From positions 1-61,365 of the forward strand of contig CAZPBO010000003.1 of the NCBI GenBank assembly GCA_964584815.1: DNA of 61,365 nt, written 5' to 3'. The translations under genes were made by a program, and so were the position numbers. Under the pieces are notes generated by a model. The model saw only the letters and a program-made list of their open reading frames with translations. It was not told the origin of the DNA and did not search any database. The stretch comes from CAZPBO01 sp964584815. Lineage in GTDB: Bacteria; Planctomycetota; SKW154. Shown piece after piece: positions 51,900 to 58,990 of the stretch (within the stretch, counting starts at the first letter, position 1; every line of letters starts with the position of its first letter).

Positions 51900-52652
51900 G
51901 TGATTGATATGATAAATGTCTGCAAACACCTAAGTGGAAAAGATGTCTTAAAGAACCTCAACCTTCACATAAAAAAGGGGGAGACATATGTGATAATCGG
52001 TCGCTCAGGTATTGGCAAATCTGTGACAATAAAACATATGGTGGGATTGATGAAGCCCGATTCGGGGCGCGTTATAGTGGATGGCGTTGAGGTTCATAAA
52101 CTGGGTAAAAAGGAGTTGCAGCGTTTCAGGTTGAAGTTCGGTTTTCTGTTTCAATCAAACGCCCTTCTCAACTCCCTCACCGTCTTTGAGAACATAGCGC
52201 TGCCGTTGCGCGAGCACACAAAAATGAGCGAGGAAGAGGTTCGGGAGCGGGTGCGTCAAAAACTGGCGCTTGTGGGACTTGAAGGAACAGAAGATATGAT
52301 GCCAGAAGACCTGTCTGGGGGAATGCGCAAACGGGTGGCGCTTGCCCGCGCTATCGTTATGGAACCCAAAATCATACTCTATGATGAACCCACAACAGGA
52401 CTTGACCCCATCACCGCTGACGCCATAAACCATCTCATCCGCGATATGCAGGAAAAACTCGGAGTCACAAGTGTGGTCGTGACCCACGATATGAAGAGCG
52501 CCTATTTTGTTGGTGACAGAATCGGGCTTCTGCACGACGGACACATAATCCAGGAGGGTCCGCCTGACCAGATACGAAACTCAAAGGACGATAGGGTTCA
52601 GCAGTTCATAAATGGTCTCGCCAAGGGACCACTCACAAGTAAATACGACTGA
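51900..52652 (+). CDS. mlaF: MlaF-family ABC transporter ATP-binding protein
   Basis: 250 residues. It has Walker A 'IIGRSGIGKSVTIKHMVGLMKPDSG', where Ile replaces the usual Ser/Cys-Gly step, a Q-loop 'FLFQSNALLNSLTV', the signature 'DLSGGMRKRVALARAI', Walker B 'IILYDEPTTGLDP' and the H-loop 'VVVTHDMKSAYFVGDRI'. It powers MlaE. The start is GTG 51900, eight bases after AAGGAG; ATG 51909 is possible. It ends 12 bases before mlaD. Confidence 0.96.
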   Translation: MIDMINVCKHLSGKDVLKNLNLHIKKGETYVIIGRSGIGKSVTIKHMVGLMKPDSGRVIVDGVEVHKLGKKELQRFRLKFGFLFQSNALLNSLTVFENIALPLREHTKMSEEEVRERVRQKLALVGLEGTEDMMPEDLSGGMRKRVALARAIVMEPKIILYDEPTTGLDPITADAINHLIRDMQEKLGVTSVVVTHDMKSAYFVGDRIGLLHDGHIIQEGPPDQIRNSKDDRVQQFINGLAKGPLTSKYD

Positions 52653-52664
52653 AGGAGTTGTGCT

Positions 52665-54392
52665 ATGACAAGTGAGATAAAGGTAGGAGTGCTGTTTGTG
52701 GTGGGAGTGGCAACATTGTTCGTCTTCACCGTGCTGATATCGGGGATGCCTTTTCTGAGCAAGGGGTTTGCGTTTGAAGCGGAGTTTCCCGATGCCGCAG
52801 GGATTGACCGCGGGGATAAAGTTCTGTTCGCGGGTGTTGTTGTAGGCGAGGTGGAACGGGTCTTCTTTGACGGAACGAAAGTGGTGGTGCGCTGTCGTGT
52901 GCGCCGCGACGATGTCAGAATCCCTGAAGACTCCACCTTTTCCATACGGCACTCCACGCTGCTCGGCGGTCTGGCGGTCTATATTGAGCCCGGCAAAGCA
53001 CGGGAGTTCGTTAAGGCGAATCAGCGCGTGGTCGGTCTACCACCACAGGATATTGTCTCTTCCCTAACACGCACATCAGAATCTGTTGGCAGCCTTGTTC
53101 GCTCGGTTCAGGACAAACTTGACAGCATCGTAGGGGAGATTAAAAAAGCGCTTACATCCTTCACCGAAGGCGACGGAACACTGCAGAAGTTGCTTAAGGA
53201 CAAAAAGTTGTATGAGGAGTTGCAACAACTGGCGGAGAACGCCCGCAAGATAAGCGATGACCTTCGGGCGGGACGCGGCACCATCGGCAAACTCCTCACC
53301 AACGACTCCGTCTTCAACGACGCCAAAGCCACATTGAGCGAACTCAAAACCGCCGTCGCTGACGCAAAAAAGATGCTCTCCGATATCAAAAAGTCCTACG
53401 ATGAGGGCAAGGGAATTTTTGCGCTCCTGAAGGACAAAGAGATTGTGAAGTCGGTGCGTAAATCAGCCAAGAACATTGAGAAGGTGACGGCGAAGTTGAG
53501 CAGCGCGACAGAGGGAGATAGTTTGCTGGGAATGCTGCTTAAACCAGGTGGTGCGCAGATTTTTGACGACCTCTCCGCCGCTATGACAGACTTAAAGGAT
53601 ATCTTCACCGACATAAAGGAAGGCAAAGGACTTCTGCCGACCTTGATTCGCGATGAGTCACTGGCAAAAGACGCCAAAGAAGCGGTCGCTTCCGCAAAAA
53701 GGGTCATAAAACGCCTTGACGAGGCAAAGGAGGGCTCTTTGTGGAAGTTCATCACAGAACCGGGACTTTACAGCAAGGCGAATAAAGTGTTGAAGGATGC
53801 AGAGGAGGCGCTGGCGCCGATAGCGCGTTTAAGGGTCTTTGTGGGGCTCGGCTCTTGGCGTTATGAGAAAATGCGTATGACGACATATCCTGTGTATCTG
53901 CGTCTGTATCCGACCAGGAGGCGTTACTTCCTTCTGGGGGCGACATTTTTCCATATGGACAGCGACAGTCCTGTGATTTACGATGTGTCGGCGCAGGAGC
54001 GTGGCAAAACCCTCGCACAAGCCGACTTTCAGTTGGCGTGGCTCTTCAATCTCGGACCACACGACAAAAATCCAAAAAACGATGTGGTGCTGACACCACG
54101 CGGCGGTCTGATTGAGGGCAAGTTCGGACTTGGTCTGGACTTGGACTTTCTTGGATGGCTGCGCTTCACCATAGAAGGACGCGATGTTCACACCGACACC
54201 AAGCGCTTCTATGAAAATGTAGACCCCTTTATGCTGCGGGCTTATCTGACCATAAAGTTGAGTCGCTATATCCGCATATATCTTGGCGGAAGCAACCTGC
54301 TGGATACGCCCGAATTTTGCGGCGGTGTCGTGATTGAGTGGGAGGACAAGGACATAAAATCCATAGTTGGGATAGCAGGAGCGATGCAGTAG
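52665..54392 (+). CDS. mlaD: MCE-domain lipid transport protein MlaD with C-terminal beta-barrel-like domain
   Basis: 575 residues, about three times the E. coli MlaD length. An N-terminal membrane helix ('KVGVLFVVGVATLFVFTVLI') is followed by the MCE domain (30-110, 'FPDAAGIDRGDKVLFAGVVVGEVERV', 'LLGGLAVYIEPG'). Residues 125-385 are long amphipathic helices with about six repeats of a 'G-[TS]-[LI]-x-x-L-L-x-D' motif ('GTLQKLLKDKKLY', 'GTIGKLLTNDSVF', 'GLLPTLIRDESLA'). Residues 390-575 are strand-rich with alternating aromatic patterns ('YPVYLRLYPTRRRYFLLGATFF', 'MLRAYLTIKLSRYIRIYLGG') and 'GVVIEWEDKD' near the end. This matches an outer-membrane barrel joined by a periplasm-spanning needle, as reported for MlaD of diderm Firmicutes such as Veillonella. 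Confidence 0.9.
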   Translation: MTSEIKVGVLFVVGVATLFVFTVLISGMPFLSKGFAFEAEFPDAAGIDRGDKVLFAGVVVGEVERVFFDGTKVVVRCRVRRDDVRIPEDSTFSIRHSTLLGGLAVYIEPGKAREFVKANQRVVGLPPQDIVSSLTRTSESVGSLVRSVQDKLDSIVGEIKKALTSFTEGDGTLQKLLKDKKLYEELQQLAENARKISDDLRAGRGTIGKLLTNDSVFNDAKATLSELKTAVADAKKMLSDIKKSYDEGKGIFALLKDKEIVKSVRKSAKNIEKVTAKLSSATEGDSLLGMLLKPGGAQIFDDLSAAMTDLKDIFTDIKEGKGLLPTLIRDESLAKDAKEAVASAKRVIKRLDEAKEGSLWKFITEPGLYSKANKVLKDAEEALAPIARLRVFVGLGSWRYEKMRMTTYPVYLRLYPTRRRYFLLGATFFHMDSDSPVIYDVSAQERGKTLAQADFQLAWLFNLGPHDKNPKNDVVLTPRGGLIEGKFGLGLDLDFLGWLRFTIEGRDVHTDTKRFYENVDPFMLRAYLTIKLSRYIRIYLGGSNLLDTPEFCGGVVIEWEDKDIKSIVGIAGAMQ

Positions 54393-54402
54393 GGGAACAC
54401 CT

Positions 54403-55338
54403 ATGCGTGTGGCGGTGGTTGGTCCAGGCGCTGTCGGTAGGCTGTTTGCAGCGTTCCTTTCAGAAACCGCCGATGTCGTTCTGGTTGACTACAAAAAAGA
54501 GCGCGCAAAAGCGCTGTCACAAAACGGATACCGCCTGACTGGTCTGACAAGCAGGCAGGTTAGGATACCGGTTGTGGTTGAGCCTGATGGCGCATTTGAC
54601 GCTGTGGTTGTATGCGTGAAGGCGTATTCTACGGCAGCGGTGGCGCAGAAACTGAAAGCGTGGAGCGGCTCGGCAGCCGTGCTCACCTTTCAGAACGGAA
54701 TGGGCAACGCAGAGACACTGCAGAAAGCAGTGGGCGCAGAACGGCTTGTCGTCGGAACCAACTCATACGGCGCAAATATCGCCCCGGATGACCCCTATCT
54801 TGTCCATTACGCAGGCAAGGGAGAGGTGGTGCTGGGAGTTCTGGATGAGGCGGCAGAAAGCGCCTTAACACTGTTTCTACGGCTTTTTGAGCAGGCAGAC
54901 ATCTGCGTTCGCAGAGCAAGCAACATAAAGGCAGTCTTGTGGGAGAAGTTGCTCGTGAACGCGGCGATAAATCCGCTATGCGCCCTGCTGGAAATACGGA
55001 ACGGACAATTGCCGCGACTTCAGCCCCTCTGGCACCTCGCAACAGGCATCGTCAGGGAAGGTGAGGCGGTGGCTGCCGCAGCAGGCGTCGCCCTTCCACA
55101 GGACATAATTGACCGCGTCAGAAAAGTCTGCGAAAAAACAGCCAACAACCGTTGCTCCACCCTGCAGGACATATCAACAAACCGTCTCACCGAAATACCA
55201 TATATCAACGGCTACATCACAAAAAAAGCACGCGAATTCGGTGTCCCCGCCCCATTAAACGGCGCCATAGCCGCCTTATTTGACGCCTACAACGCGCTTC
55301 ACGCCCCAGGCGGAACACAGACCGACGGAAACTCCTGA
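54403..55338 (+). CDS. panE: 2-dehydropantoate 2-reductase
   Basis: 311 residues. It reduces ketopantoate with NADPH in pantothenate (CoA) synthesis. The N-terminal Rossmann motif is 'VAVVGPGAVGRLFAAFL' (G-x-G-x-x-G). Further markers are 'VVVCVKAYSTAAV', 'LTFQNGMGNAETL' and 'VLWEKLLVNAAINPLCALLEIRNGQL', with catalytic Lys and Asn, then 'STLQDISTNRLTEIPYINGYI' with the active-site Glu. It follows mlaD by 10 bases in the same direction, without an obvious functional link. The 3' end overlaps the convergent RACo gene by 40 bases. Confidence 0.93.
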   Translation: MRVAVVGPGAVGRLFAAFLSETADVVLVDYKKERAKALSQNGYRLTGLTSRQVRIPVVVEPDGAFDAVVVCVKAYSTAAVAQKLKAWSGSAAVLTFQNGMGNAETLQKAVGAERLVVGTNSYGANIAPDDPYLVHYAGKGEVVLGVLDEAAESALTLFLRLFEQADICVRRASNIKAVLWEKLLVNAAINPLCALLEIRNGQLPRLQPLWHLATGIVREGEAVAAAAGVALPQDIIDRVRKVCEKTANNRCSTLQDISTNRLTEIPYINGYITKKAREFGVPAPLNGAIAALFDAYNALHAPGGTQTDGNS

Positions 55339-57215
55339 AGGTCGGTGTGCGGCAGAAAACACGCCTTGGAAAACTCATCCATAAACTCAAGTTTCGTCAT
55401 CAAATCAACATATGTCATCTTGTGGGCGATATCGTGAATCCGCTCATATGCAGCAACAGAGCGCAACGCCATCCGCGCACCCGTCACGCTCGTGTTGCCC
55501 GCAAAAACCACCTTTCCCGCATCCACATCCGGCAGCATCCCCACAGTTATCGCACTTCTCACATTTATGTAGTTGCCAAAGCCGCCTGCGAGGAAGAACC
55601 TCTCCACCGCCTCAAGCGGCAGTCCCACCTCCTTCAGAAGCACCTTTATCGCCGCATATACCGCCGCTTTGGAGCGAATCAAATTACTAATATCTATCTC
55701 ATTCAGAACAAGACGCCGCCTATCCGCCGCCTCCCTCTCATCAGACAAAACAAACCCCGCCACATTGTCCTCTACCACAAGACGCTCACACCCCACATCA
55801 CGGTTGAACTTCCCGTTGCGCCCCAGTATGCCCGCACAGAACAACTGCGCTATCGCATCCAGCAACCCGCTACCACATATCCCCCTCGGCTTCCCATCAC
55901 CTATCACTCCCATCCGAACATCAAACGCCCCGTCCTTCCTCTCAATCCGCACCGCCTCTATGGCTCCTTCTGTCGCACGCATCCCACACGACACACCCGA
56001 CCCCTCAAATGCCGGTCCCGCACTGCAGGAGCAGCACACCATAAACTCCTTGTTCCCTATCACCACCTCCCCGTTTGTTCCTATGTCCACAAAGAGCCAA
56101 AGAGCATCCGACTCGTCCATCCCGATGGCGGCGACGCCTGCGGTTATGTCGCTGCCGACATATGCAGCAACGCCTGGCAGCGGATAGAGCACAGCACGGT
56201 TGTTGACGCGCAGACCAACCTGCGCCGCCCGCAACGGCGGGATTATGCTCGCAACTGGAACATACGGCTCACGACGCAAACGACGCGGGTCAAGCCCCAA
56301 CAAAAAGTGGAGCATCGCCGTGTTGCCGCTCGTCACCACCGCGTATATCTCATCCGTTGTACGCCCCAAACGCTCACACAGCGATTCCACCAAATCGTTT
56401 ATGTCAGACACCACAAGACGCTGCATCTTCTCAAACGCGCCCTTCTGCTCCGCATATATGATTCGCGATATGTAGTCCTCCCCATACGCCATCTGACTGT
56501 TGTATTTGGCGTTCATATCAAGCATCCTGCCGCTTTGTAAGTCCACAAGATGAACCACTATCGTGGTTGTGCCGATATCAACGGCGACTCCAAGACAATG
56601 CTCTGTCGTGTCACCCGGCTCAACATCCATTATCTCCCAGGTGTTTAAGCGCATTCCGACTGTGGCGGTGACGGAGCCGTCCTTTTGGCGCATCACAGGA
56701 CCCAGTTTGCGCAAGATGCGGTAGCCCGCCTGAAGCGGAATGTCAGGACGGTTGAGCGCCCTCCGCACCGCCGTGCGCAGACGCTCATAATCGGCTATCG
56801 GCGTCTCCACCGTCGCATCCTCTATCTCAAGATGCACCTTCCTCACAAGCGGGTCAAAGGCAAAACGCTTCTCCGCCGTTGAGCGCGCAAAACGAACCGC
56901 CTCCTCCCCCACCAGTATCTTACCACCCCGCAACGCCGCCTCCTCCGGCACCTCCACCACCAAATCCGTCGCCACCTCCGCCCTGCACGCAAGCACCCAG
57001 CCCGCCTCCCTTTCCTCATCACTCATCTCATACGCCGCAGGCAAAAGGTCAACTTTCCCCTTCACAATCCGCACACGACACTTCCCACAAACCCCCTCAC
57101 CACCACATACCGAATTTATGTAAACCCCCGCCTTCTGCGCAGCCTCCAACACACTCTCACCTCGCTCCACTTCCGCCTCCACACCCACAGGCTCAAATCT
57201 AACCTTGCATTTCAT
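55299..57215 (-). CDS. RACo-type reductive activator of corrinoid protein (2Fe-2S ferredoxin plus ASKHA ATPase)
   Basis: 638 residues. An N-terminal plant-type ferredoxin domain has Cys37, Cys43, Cys46 and Cys77 (CX5CX2CX30C), the 2Fe-2S ligands. A linker and middle domain follow, then a DUF4445/ASKHA actin-like ATPase domain with 'GVAVDIGTTTIVVHLVDL', 'VVTSGNTAMLHFLLGLDP' and 'LFVDIGTNGEVVIGN'. RACo (AcsV) uses ATP to reduce inactivated cob(II)alamin of the corrinoid iron-sulphur protein back to Co(I). The start is ATG 57215 beside AGGAG. In acetogens the gene lies in the acs cluster; here acsB is 20 kb away. Activators of methyltransferase corrinoid proteins share this family, so the exact partner is inferred. 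Confidence 0.9.
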   Translation of the reverse strand: MKCKVRFEPVGVEAEVERGESVLEAAQKAGVYINSVCGGEGVCGKCRVRIVKGKVDLLPAAYEMSDEEREAGWVLACRAEVATDLVVEVPEEAALRGGKILVGEEAVRFARSTAEKRFAFDPLVRKVHLEIEDATVETPIADYERLRTAVRRALNRPDIPLQAGYRILRKLGPVMRQKDGSVTATVGMRLNTWEIMDVEPGDTTEHCLGVAVDIGTTTIVVHLVDLQSGRMLDMNAKYNSQMAYGEDYISRIIYAEQKGAFEKMQRLVVSDINDLVESLCERLGRTTDEIYAVVTSGNTAMLHFLLGLDPRRLRREPYVPVASIIPPLRAAQVGLRVNNRAVLYPLPGVAAYVGSDITAGVAAIGMDESDALWLFVDIGTNGEVVIGNKEFMVCCSCSAGPAFEGSGVSCGMRATEGAIEAVRIERKDGAFDVRMGVIGDGKPRGICGSGLLDAIAQLFCAGILGRNGKFNRDVGCERLVVEDNVAGFVLSDEREAADRRRLVLNEIDISNLIRSKAAVYAAIKVLLKEVGLPLEAVERFFLAGGFGNYINVRSAITVGMLPDVDAGKVVFAGNTSVTGARMALRSVAAYERIHDIAHKMTYVDLMTKLEFMDEFSKACFLPHTDLQEFPSVCVPPGA

Positions 57216-57246
57216 TTCTCCTGACCCCCTATTCCAACTGCACCTC

Positions 57247-57275
57247 ATTTTATACAACCGCATCTGCCGCCGCAA
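57247..57275 (-). promoter_or_regulatory. Promoter of the RACo gene
   Basis: On the minus strand TTGCGG (57275-57270), 17 bases, TAAAAT (57252-57247), 32 bases before the ATG. It has the same form as the SRP RNA promoter. Confidence 0.55.
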
Positions 57276-57374
57276 AAAAGTTGCCGTTTTTGCACCCCGC
57301 ACCCAAACATAAAAAACCGCACCTCTTCACAACATCCTGCGTTAAAATCTTCAAATGCCCTTAAGGAGAGCGAT

Positions 57375-58718
57375 ATGGCGAAGTTGGTTATCACCGAAGG
57401 AGAGGGGCGCGGCACCGTCTTCCGCATCCTACAAGAAAGAACCGTTATAGGGCGCTCCGTCGCCTGCCAAGTCCGCCTAAGCGACACCGAAGCGTCTCGG
57501 CAACACGCAGAAATAGTCAAAAAGCCCGACGGCACCTTCCTGCTGCGCGACTTAAAGTCCCGTAACGGCACCTTCGTCAACGGCAAAAAGGTTGAGCCCG
57601 AAAAGGAAATCCCCCTTTCAGGCGGGGAGCAGATACAAATCGGACACACCGTGCTGCTCTTTCAAGTCGCCGCAACAAGCCTTGAAATCCCCCCTCAAAT
57701 TGAACAAGAGCGTCAGCCTACCGAGGATGAGATGAAACTGCTTGAGCGAATGGCAACCGCAAAAAAACGCCTTATTGAGGAAATACACCGCGTCATCATC
57801 GGGCAGGATGAGGTGATAGAACAGATAGTGATAGCGCTCTTTTCGCGGGGGCACGCCCTGCTTATGGGCGTCCCGGGTCTGGCAAAAACCCTCCTTGTGC
57901 GCACCATCGCATCCGCCCTTGACCTTGACTTCAAACGCATCCAGTTCACACCCGACTTGATGCCATCCGACATCACAGGCACCGATGTCCTCCACGAAGA
58001 CCCCGCCACGCGCGAACGCTCCTTCCGCTTCATCAAAGGTCCCATCTTCACAAATGTCCTTCTGGCTGACGAGATAAACCGCACACCACCAAAAACGCAA
58101 GCCGCCCTCCTTGAAGCAATGCAGGAATACCGCATCACCGCAAGCGGCTACACCTACAACCTCCCACAACCCTTCTTCGTCCTCGCCACACAAAACCCCA
58201 TTGAACAAGAAGGCACCTACCCCCTCCCAGAAGCACAACTTGACCGCTTTATGTTCCTAATAAAGGTGGAGTATCCCCGCCGCGACGAGGAAATCCGCAT
58301 CGTCCTTGAAACAACAGGCGAATGGGAAATGGTGCTGCAACCTGTCCTCAGCGCAGAGGAAATCCTCACCCTGCAGAAAATTGTGCGCAAAGTGCCTGTA
58401 TCAGAATATGTGGTCGCATATGCGGTGGATTTGGCACGCAAAAGCCGCCCAACAGAGGAAGAAGCACCGGAATTCGTGCATAACTGGGTCTCCTGGGGCG
58501 CAGGTCCACGCGCCGCTCAATATATGGTGCTGGGCGCAAAAGCACGCGCCGTCCTCAACGGACGCTTCAATGTCTCCTGCGCCGATATCCGCGCCGTCGC
58601 ACACCCCGTCCTCCGTCACCGCATTCTCACAAACTTCAACGCTGACGCCGAAGGCGTTGACTCCGACAAAATCATTGATATGCTACTTGAAAATGTGCCT
58701 GAACCCGCAACCGTATGA
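57375..58718 (+). CDS. FHA domain fused to MoxR-type AAA+ ATPase
   Basis: 447 residues. Residues 1-95 are an FHA domain: 'VIGRSVACQVRLSDTEASRQHAEIVKKPDG' and 'LKSRNGTFVNGKKV' show Gly-Arg-Ser, Ser-Arg-x-His and Asn-Gly. Residues 120-440 are a MoxR ATPase: 'VIIGQDEVIEQIVIALFSRGHALLMGVPGLAKTLL' (Walker A), 'FTPDLMPSDITGTDVL', 'LLADEINRTPPKTQAALLEAMQE' (Walker B and sensor) and 'LATQNPIEQEGTYPLPEAQLDRFMF'. MoxR proteins act as chaperones for metal-enzyme or protein-complex assembly, often beside DUF58 and von Willebrand genes, which are absent here. The start ATG 57375 follows AAGGAG. Confidence 0.93.
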   Translation: MAKLVITEGEGRGTVFRILQERTVIGRSVACQVRLSDTEASRQHAEIVKKPDGTFLLRDLKSRNGTFVNGKKVEPEKEIPLSGGEQIQIGHTVLLFQVAATSLEIPPQIEQERQPTEDEMKLLERMATAKKRLIEEIHRVIIGQDEVIEQIVIALFSRGHALLMGVPGLAKTLLVRTIASALDLDFKRIQFTPDLMPSDITGTDVLHEDPATRERSFRFIKGPIFTNVLLADEINRTPPKTQAALLEAMQEYRITASGYTYNLPQPFFVLATQNPIEQEGTYPLPEAQLDRFMFLIKVEYPRRDEEIRIVLETTGEWEMVLQPVLSAEEILTLQKIVRKVPVSEYVVAYAVDLARKSRPTEEEAPEFVHNWVSWGAGPRAAQYMVLGAKARAVLNGRFNVSCADIRAVAHPVLRHRILTNFNADAEGVDSDKIIDMLLENVPEPATV

Positions 58719-58990
58719 CCCCGCACCACGCTCAATTCCCACGCTGAAACGCAAATATCCCCGTGCTGAAGCACGGGGCTTCTGTTTTGTGGGTTAGACG
58801 CCGATATGGGGTTGGATATTGCGTTACGCGGACTTAAGTCCGCGCACCGCAATGCGTCCATCCCGGAAGCCCCGCACTTCAGTGCGGGGATATTCAACGC
58901 GGGGATATTCTGGCGATGCGCACTTCAGTGCGCCGCCCGTCCCACCCCCGGAAGCCCCGAACTTCAGTTCGGGGATATCCAATGCGGAGA
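58719..58990. repeat. Cluster of five REP-like hairpins between convergent genes
   Basis: The 272-base interval contains five near-perfect palindromes. They are 58759-58778 (CCCCGTGC/TGAA), 58818-58853 (long, core CGCGGAC TTAA GTCCGCG), 58870-58889 (CCCCGCAC/TTCA), 58918-58933 (GCGCAC/TTCA) and 58955-58974 (CCCCGAAC/TTCA). Three share the frame GAAGCCCCG...CGGGGATAT; the first is in inverted orientation. A further half-unit (GCGGGGATAT) lies at 58899-58908. The stems differ by paired substitutions while the TTCA loop stays. This is the pattern of REP elements spread by RAYT/TnpA_REP transposases, but no transposase gene is in the window. They can also terminate both flanking genes. Confidence 0.88.

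Noticed and set aside
55347..56540. Plus-strand open frame of 397 codons
   Set aside because: It is antisense to the RACo gene, rich in His/Arg/Thr/Pro, with no family features.
58755..58978. CRISPR array
   Set aside because: The units are self-complementary hairpins in both orientations with uneven spacing and no spacers of constant length. They fit REP elements better.
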